A stretch of 64,000 nucleotides of DNA from Halobacillus naozhouensis (GTDB lineage Bacteria > Bacillota > Bacilli > Bacillales > Halobacillaceae). The notes under the pieces were generated by a model. That model was given only the letters and a program-made list of their open reading frames with translations. It was not told where the DNA came from and did no database searches. Where the stretch lies: positions 4,154,001 to 4,218,000 of the forward strand of contig NZ_CP121671.1 of NCBI RefSeq assembly GCF_029714185.1, in the 5' to 3' direction. Shown piece by piece: positions 17,644-27,700 of the stretch (the first letter of the stretch is position 1; the number at the start of each line of letters is the position of its first letter). A program made the translations under genes and the position numbers.

Positions 17644-18882
17644 TTATTGCTGTGAGCCTAATGTTAAAGTAACTGTATTCTTTTCACCTTCACGATAATA
17701 TGTGATTTCCAGCTCATCACCAGGGTCTTTCTGTTTATAAAGATATTTACGCAAGTCAATAATATCTTCTACCGGCTCACCGTCGATCGCTGTAATTACA
17801 TCAAGTGGCTGCAATCCAGCTTTATCGGCTGGTGACATCCTTGTAATACTTCGAATGTATAAACCACCATCCACACCTTCAGGTAAATTCAAAGTATTTC
17901 GCCATTCAGAAGTAGGAACTTGTGACAATGAATAAGCTTCAATTCCTATGAATGCTCGATTAACTTGACCATACTGCTCAAGCTCCGCGATGATCGGCTT
18001 TACAGTTTCAATTGGTATTGCAAAACCAATGCCTTCTACCGCTGACTGAGCTATCTTCATGGAGTTAATACCAATGACTTGACCTTCTATGTTTATAAGT
18101 GCTCCTCCACTGTTTCCGGGGTTAATGGCTGCATCAGTCTGAATAACTTCTGATTGCCAGTCTTTTTGACCATCCCCATTAAAATCTTGAGGTATCGCCC
18201 GTTGTTTCCCACTAATAATTCCTTTTGTAACGGAGCCAGCAAAGCGCAGGCCTAGAGGGTTTCCAATTGCAATCGCCGGTTCTCCAACTTTCAAGTTATC
18301 AGATGAACCGAATTCGGCAACTTCCTTCACCTTCTCACTCGACATCTTAAGTACGGCTAAATCAGTAAATACATCACCGCCGACTAGCTGTGCCTTCTTT
18401 CTTGTACCATCGGAAAGAACGACTTCAATTTCACTAGCCCCTTCAATGACGTGATAATTCGTCACCACATAGGCAGTACCATCTTCTTTCTTATAAATTA
18501 CTCCTGATCCGGCTCCTGCCTGCTCAGGGTCCCCTCTTTGCTCCCAGAAATTTTGCTGAGATTGGAGGTTGATAACCCCTACTACCGCAGGAGATACTTC
18601 TTCTACCACTTTAGTAATTTGGCTTGTTACATTTAAATCGACTGTTTGTGCGGGGTCTTCAGTGGGAGTGCCACCATCTTCAGCCGACTGTTGTTCATTT
18701 GGTGTAATATTATACGGCAGTATGTTTGTTTGGACCAGCGCTGGTAAAGCGAGCAGGACGAGAACTGCGCCAAGAACGACTCCAACAATCGTTGGCATAA
18801 CGAAGCGACGTCGACCTTTTTGCCGCTGATTGGCTGGTGAATGATCGTCATAATAACCCACGTTTTCCACCTTTCCTTTCAT
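17644..18882 (-). CDS. htrC: HtrA-family serine protease (HtrC/YyxA type)
   Basis: A 412-residue envelope protease that degrades or refolds damaged exported proteins. A single membrane anchor is at about 28-51 after a basic cytoplasmic tail, so the protease faces outward. The catalytic triad reads H144 (TNYHVIEG), D174 (FTDLAV) and S258 (NPGNSGGA); a PDZ domain occupies about the last 100 residues. It is the last gene of the wal operon, 57 bp after walJ, exactly where B. subtilis has yyxA. Confidence 0.95.
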   Translation of the reverse strand: MKGKVENVGYYDDHSPANQRQKGRRRFVMPTIVGVVLGAVLVLLALPALVQTNILPYNITPNEQQSAEDGGTPTEDPAQTVDLNVTSQITKVVEEVSPAVVGVINLQSQQNFWEQRGDPEQAGAGSGVIYKKEDGTAYVVTNYHVIEGASEIEVVLSDGTRKKAQLVGGDVFTDLAVLKMSSEKVKEVAEFGSSDNLKVGEPAIAIGNPLGLRFAGSVTKGIISGKQRAIPQDFNGDGQKDWQSEVIQTDAAINPGNSGGALINIEGQVIGINSMKIAQSAVEGIGFAIPIETVKPIIAELEQYGQVNRAFIGIEAYSLSQVPTSEWRNTLNLPEGVDGGLYIRSITRMSPADKAGLQPLDVITAIDGEPVEDIIDLRKYLYKQKDPGDELEITYYREGEKNTVTLTLGSQQ

Positions 18883-18939
18883 TTCGGCTTTCCTTCTACC
18901 TATCTTATTGTTACCTTATCTCAACCCATTTAAAACCTG

Positions 18940-19734
18940 CTATACTTCATAAATTGGTGTCGCCTGTGCCGGGTCCGTATCATGAAGTTCAATACGTGAT
19001 CCAATCTCAAAGCCACGCTCCTCCAATACGTTCTTAACGGACATACGGGCTATATCCTTCATGTTGTTATCGAGACTTAAATGCGCTAAATATATCCGTT
19101 TGGTCCGATCAGTTAATATATCGGACAGGGCAAGAGCAGAATCTTCGTTAGATACATGCCCTGAGTCGCCTAAAATTCGCCGTTTTACATTCCATGGATA
19201 TCGACCCATGCGTAACATGCTCACATCATGATTGGATTCAAAAATATAAGCATCCGCATCCTCGACAGTCTTTTTAATCCGTTCAGATACATACCCTAAA
19301 TCAGTGACAAGCGCCACCTTTTTTCCGTTGTTACGAAATGTATAAAACATGGGTTCGGCTGCGTCATGGGAAACAGCAAAGGACTCGACATCAAGCCCTC
19401 CAAATGATTTTGTTTCCTCCATATTAAAATGGAATTTCTGGTCTACAGATAGCTTGCCAAGTTGTCCCTCCATAGCACTCCATGTCTTTTCATTTGCGTA
19501 AATAGGCAAGTTATAACGGCGAGCCATAATTCCAAGACCTTTGATATGATCACTATGCTCATGAGTGACAAGGATTCTGGACAGCTCTGCCGGATCCACA
19601 TCCACCTGTGCCAGCAAGCCTTCAATCCTTTTCCCGCTAAGACCTGCATCGACCAGGATCTTCTCTTCTTCAGATTCTATATAAAAAGCATTCCCCGTGC
19701 TTCCTGATGCTAGTACGCTAAATCTTAACGTCAT
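18940..19734 (-). CDS. walJ: Metallo-beta-lactamase fold exonuclease-like protein WalJ (YycJ)
   Basis: This is a 264-residue metal-dependent hydrolase of the wal operon. The ATG at 19734 is used since an upstream in-frame ATG at 19749 forms part of its ribosome site. The first lines read LRFSVLASGSTGNAFYIE, the family signature, followed by the metal motif THEHSDHIKG and a later VTDLGYV. YycJ homologues are 5'-3' exonucleases or regulators linking wall synthesis with division; the role in this species is inferred from the operon. Confidence 0.95.
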   Translation of the reverse strand: MTLRFSVLASGSTGNAFYIESEEEKILVDAGLSGKRIEGLLAQVDVDPAELSRILVTHEHSDHIKGLGIMARRYNLPIYANEKTWSAMEGQLGKLSVDQKFHFNMEETKSFGGLDVESFAVSHDAAEPMFYTFRNNGKKVALVTDLGYVSERIKKTVEDADAYIFESNHDVSMLRMGRYPWNVKRRILGDSGHVSNEDSALALSDILTDRTKRIYLAHLSLDNNMKDIARMSVKNVLEERGFEIGSRIELHDTDPAQATPIYEV

Positions 19735-19755
19735 AGTTAGACACTCCATCTCCCT

Positions 19756-20646
19756 TTATTCTTCAGTGTTTTCTCCCTTATTGGTCATAACATTTTGGTT
19801 GCTCCCTGACTTGATCTCTTCGAAGCCATTTATGGTTTTTTGAATAAATTCATTTTCATCGAGTTGTAAATAAATTGGCTTTGCTGCTAGAGCAGAATAA
19901 AAAGCATCTTCATTGCCATTGATAGTCACTTTCCATACAGGAGCGAATAATTGCTCACTCGCTCCTCCCCCAGGGTCTAAACTATATGCTGAATAGTAGC
20001 CAATTGACATGTCCGTAACTTTGTCTCCTCCATTTATAACTCCATCGGTATATAGACGCTCTACCACTTCTAACGGGTTAATTAGCTCTTGTTTATCTTC
20101 CCCTGACTGATTTGGTACTTTCAGATGAGCAAGCTGATAGCCTGTCATTTTGCCGTTTTCAATATTAACAATCAGTACACCACCCGAGTTATAATAAACG
20201 GTTCGGGAATTCGCCTTCTGGAAGAAAATTGCCCTGCCCAGCTCTTCATTTAAGTTCCAAAAGGAATACTGACTGCTAAATGGAACATATTTGCTGACAG
20301 CTCCTGCAATTGTTTCTTCAGATACAGCTACAGGTTTATCTAAAGTCGCAGTTAAAAGATTCTTATTATATACTTTAGCCGTTTGTCCTTCGAGTTGCCT
20401 GATTGCCTCAAGCTGCTCTTCAGTGAAATCACCAGCTGAAGCCGTAATTAACCTGACTGCCGGCGCTTCTTCTGGTACATTATTGGAAATTGTTATGTCT
20501 GCGTTACTTAAGCTCGTTTCGTACTGCGATTCTCCAACAGTTTGAATACTGGTTTGTCCTTGCTTATCCAGAAATTGCTGAAGAAGGAATAAATCGAGCA
20601 CAAGGAAACTAAAGATAAACAATGTTTTAATTTGTCCCCATTGCAC
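19756..20646 (-). CDS. walI: WalI (YycI), membrane regulator of the WalK kinase
   Basis: The 296-residue protein has one N-terminal membrane segment (about 8-24, FIFSFLVLDLFLLQQFL) and a large extracytoplasmic domain, as in YycI. With WalH it forms a complex that holds back WalK activity in Bacillus. The start overlaps the end of walH by 20 bp, a sign of translational coupling, and walJ begins 21 bp after its stop. Confidence 0.95.
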   Translation of the reverse strand: MQWGQIKTLFIFSFLVLDLFLLQQFLDKQGQTSIQTVGESQYETSLSNADITISNNVPEEAPAVRLITASAGDFTEEQLEAIRQLEGQTAKVYNKNLLTATLDKPVAVSEETIAGAVSKYVPFSSQYSFWNLNEELGRAIFFQKANSRTVYYNSGGVLIVNIENGKMTGYQLAHLKVPNQSGEDKQELINPLEVVERLYTDGVINGGDKVTDMSIGYYSAYSLDPGGGASEQLFAPVWKVTINGNEDAFYSALAAKPIYLQLDENEFIQKTINGFEEIKSGSNQNVMTNKGENTEE

Positions 20647-21964
20647 CAGTCATCCCCCCTTCGTGTACGAAAGATTCTTCGACTTCTTTCCAGCTGCCAT
20701 TTTCTAAGATAAACCATCTAGGAATAAGGGAATAACCTCCATACCCACCACTTTGCTTCACAAGCTTGTAACCGATTTCGATGTCTTCAATAAGCTTGAT
20801 ATTATATTTGCGCGATTCATTAATGAGGGCAATAATTTTATTCCCTGACGAAAGCGAGTATGGCCCTTCTGATTTATTAATTGAAGGTTCCAAACGAACC
20901 AACGGGCGTGCGTAGCGTTTTTCTAGGCCGTTTTGATAATCAACCATAATGGTATGAATGTTACCTTCACTTGCCAGAACTGGTAAATGCTTTTGATACA
21001 TGTGATAGGTAATCGACGTGTTTGCTGTAGACAATTCACCTATGCGGAACGTGTCTGTCCAACCCTGATGTGCATTAATAAAGCTGATACTCTTTTCTAA
21101 TACCTCATAAGAACTCATAGCTGTCTGGGGAGAAGGTTTACTGAGCAACTCAGAAAAAACCATTCGTCTTCCCCCTTCCATAACCTCCAGATTACTAAGA
21201 GAATCAGTAAGTCTTTGTTCTACTCTTGGAGCGGGGATATCCTTGACGATAGAAGGGTCCTCAAATAATGTGTTTTTTAAAGGAACAATCGGTATCGTAG
21301 TTGTGTCTAAAATATGCCACGAAACCTCTACGCTATTACTTGGTAAGAAAATGCGCTTATCACCATCACCGGTAAACATGACTTGCTTATTTACTCCTTC
21401 GGTGGTGGCAATTAACTCTTCCAGCTGATATATATTTTCACTTCGAAGTGAAGCCCCATATGCTATAGCGTCTTCCGATTCAGGCTTAAAGAAAACATCT
21501 ACCCCGCCATTTTCATTAATAGAAAAGAAGATTCGCTTGAACTCACCTGATGAAGGCGCGAAATCCTGTTCACCAAGAGAAAAGATATTTTTAATCGCCT
21601 GTGCAGGAATATTCGTCGGAAAAATGACCTCCATCATTCTCGCTGCCTCAGGTACAACACGGTTTTCCACTGTATGAATATTAAACAATGTCCAGTTCTT
21701 CATTATCTTGTAAGTTTCCTCACGGTCTTTTCCATCTTCAAAAGAATAATGGTTACCGTTTCTATGGAAGACAAACTGAGAAGGGGCAATTAAGGAAGAC
21801 ATTTTAACCTCCTCACCGCCAATTGTGGTCTCTTCTACTAAATTTTCATTTTCTTTACCCACCTCATCGGTGATAGGTTGATAATTCCATAAGCCGACAG
21901 TTAATAACAGACTAAAACAAATAAGAATTAGTAAAATAATGGACTTAAGTGTTTCAAATTTCAT
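20627..21964 (-). CDS. walH: WalH (YycH), membrane regulator of the WalK kinase
   Basis: A 445-residue protein with one N-terminal membrane helix (about 8-26) and an extracytoplasmic YycH domain. It works with WalI as a brake on the WalK sensor. Its ATG overlaps the stop of walK by 4 bp. Length and order fit the Bacillus operon. Confidence 0.95.
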   Translation of the reverse strand: MKFETLKSIILLILICFSLLLTVGLWNYQPITDEVGKENENLVEETTIGGEEVKMSSLIAPSQFVFHRNGNHYSFEDGKDREETYKIMKNWTLFNIHTVENRVVPEAARMMEVIFPTNIPAQAIKNIFSLGEQDFAPSSGEFKRIFFSINENGGVDVFFKPESEDAIAYGASLRSENIYQLEELIATTEGVNKQVMFTGDGDKRIFLPSNSVEVSWHILDTTTIPIVPLKNTLFEDPSIVKDIPAPRVEQRLTDSLSNLEVMEGGRRMVFSELLSKPSPQTAMSSYEVLEKSISFINAHQGWTDTFRIGELSTANTSITYHMYQKHLPVLASEGNIHTIMVDYQNGLEKRYARPLVRLEPSINKSEGPYSLSSGNKIIALINESRKYNIKLIEDIEIGYKLVKQSGGYGGYSLIPRWFILENGSWKEVEESFVHEGGMTGAMGTN

Positions 21965-23802
21965 TTTCTCCGCCTCCGCTTCTGACTGATTAGCGGAAGT
22001 GTAAAGAAGACAGTGGTCCCCTTACCTTCTTGGCTTTTCGCCCAAATTTGGCCATGATGGGCTTCAATTATTTCCCGGGCAATAGCTAGTCCAAGTCCTG
22101 TACCGCCCATTTCTCTGGACCTTGCTTTATCAACACGATAAAAGCGATCGAAAATTTTATCGACAGTATCTGAAGGCATGCCAAGTCCTTGATCAGAGAT
22201 GCTTACCTGAAGATGTTTATTAACAGGCTGTGCTTGGAAAGTAATGGTCCCTCCTTCAGGAGAGTATTTAATCGCATTAGAAATCACATTGTCCAGGACT
22301 TGTGTAATTTTATCTTTATCAATCCATACATAGAGGTGCTGCTTAGATAATTCTCGTTGATGGTTCATGTTTTCATCCCGATTCATTTCGAACCGATCTA
22401 TAATATGGTCAAAAAAAGGGACAAAATCGACTTTTTCCTTAAATAGCCCAGTATCCTGCTTACGCTCCATTTTTGACAATTGCAGCAAATCATTGACGAG
22501 TCGAATCATTCGGTCTGTTTCATTTTGAGTAACATCTAAGAACCTTGGTGCAATTTCCTTGTCCTGCCAGGCACCATCTGTCAATGCCTCAATATAGCTC
22601 CGCATCGTTGTTAAAGGAGTACGAAGTTCATGTGAAACATTCGACACAAATTCCCGTCGCTCCTGTTCTACTTTTTCTTGTTCGGTTACATCACTAAGTA
22701 CGGTGATAAAACCATTCATCTCTTCATTTTCATCTTGTACCACAGAGAAATTAGCTTTTAATAGAAGATGCTGGTCATCCTCACTCAAATCAATGATCAC
22801 TGAACCGATGGAATCAATCTCTGATATGTCATTGAGTTGATCTGATAACTCAAGGATATCTATTAATGACTGCCCTTGTACTTCATAAAAACTTTGTCCA
22901 ATAAGTTTAGACGCTGGAGCATTCATTAAGGTTACAGCCCCCAAACGATCTGTGGCAATAACCCCATCTGACATGTTGGAGAGGACGGAACTAAGTTTCC
23001 TTCGTTCCCCCTCCGTTGTAGCCTGTGACAGCTTTAATTTTTCAGTCAAATCATTAAAGGCTATCCCTAACTGTCCAATCTCATCATTTCCATGTACCGT
23101 TACTTTTTGCGAGAAGTCTCCAGTAGACATCACAAGGGCTTGCCTTCGCATCGCAGACAGAGGTTTCGTGATCGTCCGCGCTACCAAGATGCCTAGTAAA
23201 GCAGTAATCGTAATGGCCAAGACTGCCCCTGTAGCAAAAATATTGTTGATCGTCTGAAGCTGTCCATAAACTTCACTCATATCAGCTTGATAATAGACAG
23301 CTCCAAGTGCCTGTTCCTCATTACTGCTCAGTATTGAAGTGGCGCCGACTAATAAGCGGTTCCCGGTTTCTCCATCTTGTCTAATATCATGGGAAGACTC
23401 GGAAGATGGCAGTTGTAGAGCGGAGGTGATTCGGGGAATGAGGACCTTTTTCCCAACGTTTGAAACTCTTAACTCTTCATTTTGTTCCGCAATAATACGT
23501 CCATTGCTATCTACCACCAAAAGTTTCTGGATATCGGATTCATCAAAATCCTGGATTAGGTTTTGAACGTCTGACTTAAGACTTGGATCTGTTTCGTCCC
23601 TATCCAATTGGAATGAATTTTGCAAACTATAGGTTAGGGAACGAATAGTCCCCTCAATAGAGCTTGTAAAATTCTCCTCAAGCTGCTCCTCAAGCTTGTC
23701 AACGAAATATGCCCCAATCACCTGAATCCCTAGTAAGAGTAATAAAATATAAACAACAATAAGCTTCAGCCTTACTGACTGAAAAAAGCTCACTTTCTTC
23801 AT
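21961..23802 (-). CDS. walK: Sensor histidine kinase WalK (YycG)
   Basis: The essential kinase for cell wall homeostasis, 613 residues. Order of parts: membrane segment 1 (about 12-32), an extracytoplasmic Cache-like domain (35-185), membrane segment 2 (about 187-208), HAMP (209-262), PAS (about 268-372), and the kinase. The phosphoacceptor is H391 in SNVSHELRTPL, the same number as in B. subtilis. ATP-binding boxes follow (DNVISNAIKYSP, DQGLGMP, GGTGLGLAI). It starts 6 bp after walR. Confidence 0.97.
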   Translation of the reverse strand: MKKVSFFQSVRLKLIVVYILLLLLGIQVIGAYFVDKLEEQLEENFTSSIEGTIRSLTYSLQNSFQLDRDETDPSLKSDVQNLIQDFDESDIQKLLVVDSNGRIIAEQNEELRVSNVGKKVLIPRITSALQLPSSESSHDIRQDGETGNRLLVGATSILSSNEEQALGAVYYQADMSEVYGQLQTINNIFATGAVLAITITALLGILVARTITKPLSAMRRQALVMSTGDFSQKVTVHGNDEIGQLGIAFNDLTEKLKLSQATTEGERRKLSSVLSNMSDGVIATDRLGAVTLMNAPASKLIGQSFYEVQGQSLIDILELSDQLNDISEIDSIGSVIIDLSEDDQHLLLKANFSVVQDENEEMNGFITVLSDVTEQEKVEQERREFVSNVSHELRTPLTTMRSYIEALTDGAWQDKEIAPRFLDVTQNETDRMIRLVNDLLQLSKMERKQDTGLFKEKVDFVPFFDHIIDRFEMNRDENMNHQRELSKQHLYVWIDKDKITQVLDNVISNAIKYSPEGGTITFQAQPVNKHLQVSISDQGLGMPSDTVDKIFDRFYRVDKARSREMGGTGLGLAIAREIIEAHHGQIWAKSQEGKGTTVFFTLPLISQKRRRRK

Positions 23803-23808
23803 ATAATC

Positions 23809-24513
23809 CTACTCCTGCTCAGGGTTTCTCAAATAATAACCAACTCCGCGTCGAGTCACAATCCATGCTGGATTACTCGGATTTTCTTCAATTTTCTCAC
23901 GAAGACGACGAACCGTAACATCAACCGTACGCACATCTCCATAGTAGTCATAACCCCACACCGTCTCGAGCAAATGTTCACGGGTCATCACCTGTCCAAT
24001 ATGACGAGCAAGGTAATGCAGCAATTCAAATTCACGGTGCGTAAGCTCAATATAAGATCCATCCCTAGTGACTGTATAAGCGTCAGGGTGAATCGCTAAA
24101 CGTCCAATCGTAATGTCTTTAGACTGTTGAGACTGATCCTCTGGCTCTTGCTGATGTCGACGCAAATTGGCCTTTACTCTCGCAATCAGTTCACGATTAC
24201 TGAATGGTTTGGTCACATAGTCATCGGCTCCCATCTCTAAGCCTAAAACCTTATCGATTTCAGCATCCTTCGCTGTCAGCATAATAATCGGCATCGTGTG
24301 ATTTTTACGGACCTCACGGCACACTTCATTCCCATCTTTATGAGGCAGCATAATATCAAGCAAGATCAAATCAGGATCTTCATGATCTGCTTTTTGAATG
24401 GCTTCATCCCCATCATAAGCGCAGACCACATCATAGCCCTCTTTTTCTAAATTAAATTTCAATATATCCGCAATTGGCTTCTCATCATCTACTACTAATA
24501 TTTTCAGCGCCAT
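23809..24513 (-). CDS. walR: Response regulator WalR (YycF)
   Basis: The OmpR-type regulator partner of WalK; it controls autolysins and wall metabolism genes. The receiver domain has the acidic pair near D9/D10, phosphoacceptor D53 (LLDIMLP) and K103-like lysine in YVTKPFSNREL. The C-terminal winged helix contains LTHREFELLHYLA and VRRLREKIE. At 234 residues it is nearly the same size as the B. subtilis protein. It is the first gene of the operon walRKHIJ-htrC. Confidence 0.97.
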   Translation of the reverse strand: MALKILVVDDEKPIADILKFNLEKEGYDVVCAYDGDEAIQKADHEDPDLILLDIMLPHKDGNEVCREVRKNHTMPIIMLTAKDAEIDKVLGLEMGADDYVTKPFSNRELIARVKANLRRHQQEPEDQSQQSKDITIGRLAIHPDAYTVTRDGSYIELTHREFELLHYLARHIGQVMTREHLLETVWGYDYYGDVRTVDVTVRRLREKIEENPSNPAWIVTRRGVGYYLRNPEQE

Positions 24514-24616
24514 ATCTAGTCACTTCCTTTTCATCTACTTCAACACTTTCCCTTATTTTAACTTATTTACAGTCAAATGTCTTACTTCAACTGAAATTAC
24601 AACCTTTCACACCAAA

Positions 24617-24643
24617 AAACCGCTATGATGCACATAGCGGTTT
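24617..24643 (-). terminator. Terminator after the LysM/G5/M23 gene
   Basis: AAACCGCTATG (24617-24627) pairs with CATAGCGGTTT (24633-24643); the A run before it is a T run on the minus strand. It separates the M23 gene from walR. Confidence 0.8.
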
Positions 24644-24648
24644 GTCTA

Positions 24649-26049
24649 TTAAAAATAGGATAGAGGATTTTGTAATGAACCATTTTTATAAACCTCAAAA
24701 TGTAAATGTACCCCTGTTGAATTTCCGGTCGTTCCCATAATTCCGATCGCGCTTCCTTGTTCAACGGTTTCTCCTGCACTTACATTAATGGACGATAGGT
24801 GAGCATAGATAGTTTTATACCCATTGTTATGATTGATCACGACTTTATTCCCGTAGCCGCCGTCATAACCTGCCGAAACAACGACTCCATTGTCAGCCGC
24901 TTTAATTGTACGGTCACTCACACCAGAGATATCAATCCCTTTGTGATAGTCACCCCACCTAGAACCTTGCTCACTTGTAATCGTCCCGCCTATAGCCGGC
25001 CATACAAATTCTCCAGTTCCCCGTGATGGTGTCACCTTTGTTCCTTTAAGAATAATTTCTTTTACAGGCTCTGTAATGATTTCTTCATCCAATGTTTTCT
25101 CTTCGATTACAGTTCCGTTTCTCTTTTTTAAGGAAAAATGAACTTTCTTTTTCCCTTCCTGTCCCTCTTGTTTAACTTTTGTTTCACCTTTACGAAGATC
25201 ATCTGTCTTAACAACCTCCGTCTCATAGGAAATTTTCTTCTCTTTCATCCCTTCTTCCGTCACGAGTACCTCTGTTAACGGTTTAAACTCCGTTACATTC
25301 AGTTCTTGTCCAATCTGCAGAGGTTCCCCTTTATTCAGATCAGGATTCAACTCATATAATTTCTCCTCAGAGAGATCATACTCAGAAGATATTTCACTTA
25401 GCACCTCACCTTTTTCAACAGTATGAAGTTTTTCCTCCGGTGTCCCTTTTTGTAAAATATCCACCGCTTCATCTACCGTTACAACTTTACCGGGTTCCAC
25501 TTCTTTTTCTTTTTTTGAAACCTTATTGGTAAGTTTGACGTCTATTATAGTAGAGTCGTCAATATTTGGTTCTTCACCATTCTCTTTTCTCTCTTTTAAG
25601 TTAAGTAGTGCCTCTTCTTCCACGTACTGTGCTTTGTAGTGTTGAATAGCCTTCCGGGCCTTTTCTTCGCTTGGAAGATAAGCTACAGTTTGGTCACCAA
25701 CAGTTAATGCCACAGCATCAGCAGCAATGGTGATATTGTTTTTGAGGATTTTCATAACTTCTTCATTATCATGAGAAGGTGTAAATATTTTTTCAGGTAC
25801 GTAGACGATATTTTTTTTTGTCGTAACCTGAAGTTGGTTATGATCTTCTTGAGCTTGGTTCAAGCGTTGATCTACATAATCTTGAACGACTTCTTTATTA
25901 TCCACTACCCCTACGTGTTTATCTCCCATATATACGTGGTAGATAGTTTCTAAGCTGCCTTTTGCATATGATGTAGCTCCAAGGCTCAAACCAAATCCAA
26001 GTAAAGTCATTATGGCGACTTTTTTCCAAATGCCAGTCGTCTGTTTCAC
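24649..26049 (-). CDS. Cell wall protein with LysM, G5 and M23 peptidase domains
   Basis: The GTG at 26049 follows GGGGGAAAGG and gives 466 residues; a TTG at 26064 is possible. It has a secretion signal (GFGLSLGATSYAKG). A LysM domain (HTVEKGEVLSEISSEYDLS, about 215-260) binds peptidoglycan, a G5 domain follows (about 265-340, ending EPVKEIILKGTK), and the C-terminal M23 lysostaphin-like domain has the zinc motifs HKGID and HLHFEVYKNG. It likely cuts peptidoglycan cross-links at the surface. It sits directly upstream of walR in the same direction, so wall stress control is plausible, but I found no clean WalR site in front of it. Confidence 0.92.
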   Translation of the reverse strand: MKQTTGIWKKVAIMTLLGFGLSLGATSYAKGSLETIYHVYMGDKHVGVVDNKEVVQDYVDQRLNQAQEDHNQLQVTTKKNIVYVPEKIFTPSHDNEEVMKILKNNITIAADAVALTVGDQTVAYLPSEEKARKAIQHYKAQYVEEEALLNLKERKENGEEPNIDDSTIIDVKLTNKVSKKEKEVEPGKVVTVDEAVDILQKGTPEEKLHTVEKGEVLSEISSEYDLSEEKLYELNPDLNKGEPLQIGQELNVTEFKPLTEVLVTEEGMKEKKISYETEVVKTDDLRKGETKVKQEGQEGKKKVHFSLKKRNGTVIEEKTLDEEIITEPVKEIILKGTKVTPSRGTGEFVWPAIGGTITSEQGSRWGDYHKGIDISGVSDRTIKAADNGVVVSAGYDGGYGNKVVINHNNGYKTIYAHLSSINVSAGETVEQGSAIGIMGTTGNSTGVHLHFEVYKNGSLQNPLSYF

Positions 26050-26064
26050 GATCCTTTCCCCCAA

Positions 26065-26439
26065 ATCAAATCTCTATCTCTCTTTATTTTTATATAGTTG
26101 ACACCTTTTACAACTTATCATACCTAAACATAATTCGACAGGATATTTAATAGATGTAAACAATTTATAATATTGCTTCCAAAATTCTCTTATAAAGTGT
26201 TATCAAACACTCTAAAGGTGTAATTTTACACAAAGTGAAGGGTTATTTTACCATTATTATTGCACTAATGTTACATAAGTGGAAAAGGACTAAATTTCTG
26301 TGTCATAAAGGGCTTTTTGTCGAATTTAGCCAAGTGGAAATTGAGCACTCGCCACAAAAATAGGGACTCCTCCAAAAGTGACCAATTATTTACATGTGAA
26401 TAACCTAAAGAAAAGCAATATTTTTCTAGGAGGGTCCTC
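26065..26439. other. Divergent promoter region
   Basis: An AT-rich gap of 375 bp between the M23 gene and the SDR gene. It must hold both promoters; I see no motif good enough to assign. Confidence 0.4.
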
Positions 26440-27345
26440 ATGTATCCAAACTATCCTTATTACACTGTAACCACTACTACCGAATATAAGGCGCTCACAT
26501 TTCCGCCTCAGCATCAGCCCAAGCAGCCAGGCATTGAAGCCTTAATGAACCCAAAACCAATTATTGAAAGTAACAACTATGAAGGCAGCGGAAAGCTTAC
26601 TAATAAAGTTGCGATCATAACGGGTGGTGATAGTGGGATCGGAGCTGCAGCAGCCATTGCCTATGCTAAGGAAGGGGCAGACCTAGTCATTCCATATTTT
26701 TATGAATATGAGAATGAGGATGCCTTTCGTACTAGGGAGCGCATAGAAGAGCTTGGACAGAATTGCCTCCTTCTTAGGGGAGACCTTCGAGATCCAGCAT
26801 ACTGTGAATTTGTTGTAAACAAAGCAGTTGAAAGCTTTGGTAAGTTAAATATTATTGTGAATAATCACGGGGTGCAATTTCCTCAAAAAGACTTACTTGA
26901 TATTACAAACGAGCAATTTGATGACACGTTTAAAACAAACATCTATTCCTTTTTCTACCTGACGAAAGCTGCTCTCCCTCATCTATCTAAAGGGGATGCG
27001 GTCATTAACACGGCCTCAGTTGTGGCGTATGAAGGGAATAAATTGTTAATGGACTATTCTGCCACAAAAGGCGCAATCGTTGGGTTTACCCGCTCCCTGT
27101 CACAAAACCTTGCTGAGAAAACTATCAGAGTCAATGCAGTGGCTCCTGGACCAATTTGGACACCCTTGATCCCATCAAGTTTTTCCGAAGACAAAGTAAA
27201 GACGTTCGGTATGGAAGTACCTATGAAACGAGCAGGGCAGCCATTTGAATTGGCACCCATGTATGTATACCTGGCTTCTAATGATTCGCGTTATGTAACT
27301 GGTCAAGTCTTTCATGTTAACGGAGGGGAGATGGTAAGTTCCTAA
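26440..27345 (+). CDS. SDR-family oxidoreductase, general-stress YhdF/YdaD type
   Basis: A 301-residue NAD(P)-dependent dehydrogenase. It has the glycine motif TGGDSGIGAA (about 62), the NNHG motif, the catalytic serine in NTASVVAYEG and the YSATK pair, and the APGPIWTPLIPS loop of this subgroup. A Pro/Gln-rich N-terminal extension of about 45 residues precedes the fold. Relatives YdaD and YhdF are sigma-B stress proteins of unknown substrate. A paralogue is at 54078. Start by GGAGGG 8 bp upstream. Confidence 0.88.
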   Translation: MYPNYPYYTVTTTTEYKALTFPPQHQPKQPGIEALMNPKPIIESNNYEGSGKLTNKVAIITGGDSGIGAAAAIAYAKEGADLVIPYFYEYENEDAFRTRERIEELGQNCLLLRGDLRDPAYCEFVVNKAVESFGKLNIIVNNHGVQFPQKDLLDITNEQFDDTFKTNIYSFFYLTKAALPHLSKGDAVINTASVVAYEGNKLLMDYSATKGAIVGFTRSLSQNLAEKTIRVNAVAPGPIWTPLIPSSFSEDKVKTFGMEVPMKRAGQPFELAPMYVYLASNDSRYVTGQVFHVNGGEMVSS

Positions 27346-27358
27346 CGTAAGAGTTAAT

Positions 27359-27391
27359 AAAAACGTCCGTGAGTAACTCACGGACGTTTTC
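27359..27391. terminator. Bidirectional terminator between SDR gene and tRNA-Phe
   Basis: AAAACGTCCGTGAGT pairs perfectly with ACTCACGGACGTTTT around a single-base loop, serving the plus-strand SDR gene and the minus-strand tRNA unit. Confidence 0.85.
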
Positions 27392-27397
27392 TAAGAG

Positions 27398-27470
<73 letters not shown>

Positions 27471-27524
27471 ATAATGTTATTAAATTCAAGTTGAGCCTTC
27501 GCTCTTTGGTGCCCATATGTAAAA

Positions 27525-27601
27525 TGGCGGTCCGGACGGGACTCGAACCCGCGACCTCCTGCGTGACAGGCAGGCATTCTAACCAGCTGAACTACCGGAC
27601 C
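27525..27601 (-). tRNA. tRNA-Asp (anticodon GTC)
   Basis: The cloverleaf reads GGTCCGG paired with CCGGACC, D-arm TTCAGCTGGTTAGAA, anticodon loop CTGTCAC with GTC, T-arm GTTCGAGTC, discriminator G and an encoded CCA. It is upstream of tRNA-Phe in the same unit. Confidence 0.97.
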
Positions 27602-27700
27602 ATTTCTTACGGCAACGATATTTATCATATCACAGAGATATACAAACAGCAATAGATTTTTTGATAACCCTCCAAGAGAGAAATAAGGAACGGGGACTCC

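Noticed and set aside
26065..26439. Search for WalR sites (TGTWAH repeated with 5-bp gap) ahead of the M23 gene
   Set aside because: Only half-sites such as TGTAAA appear; no correctly spaced pair was found.
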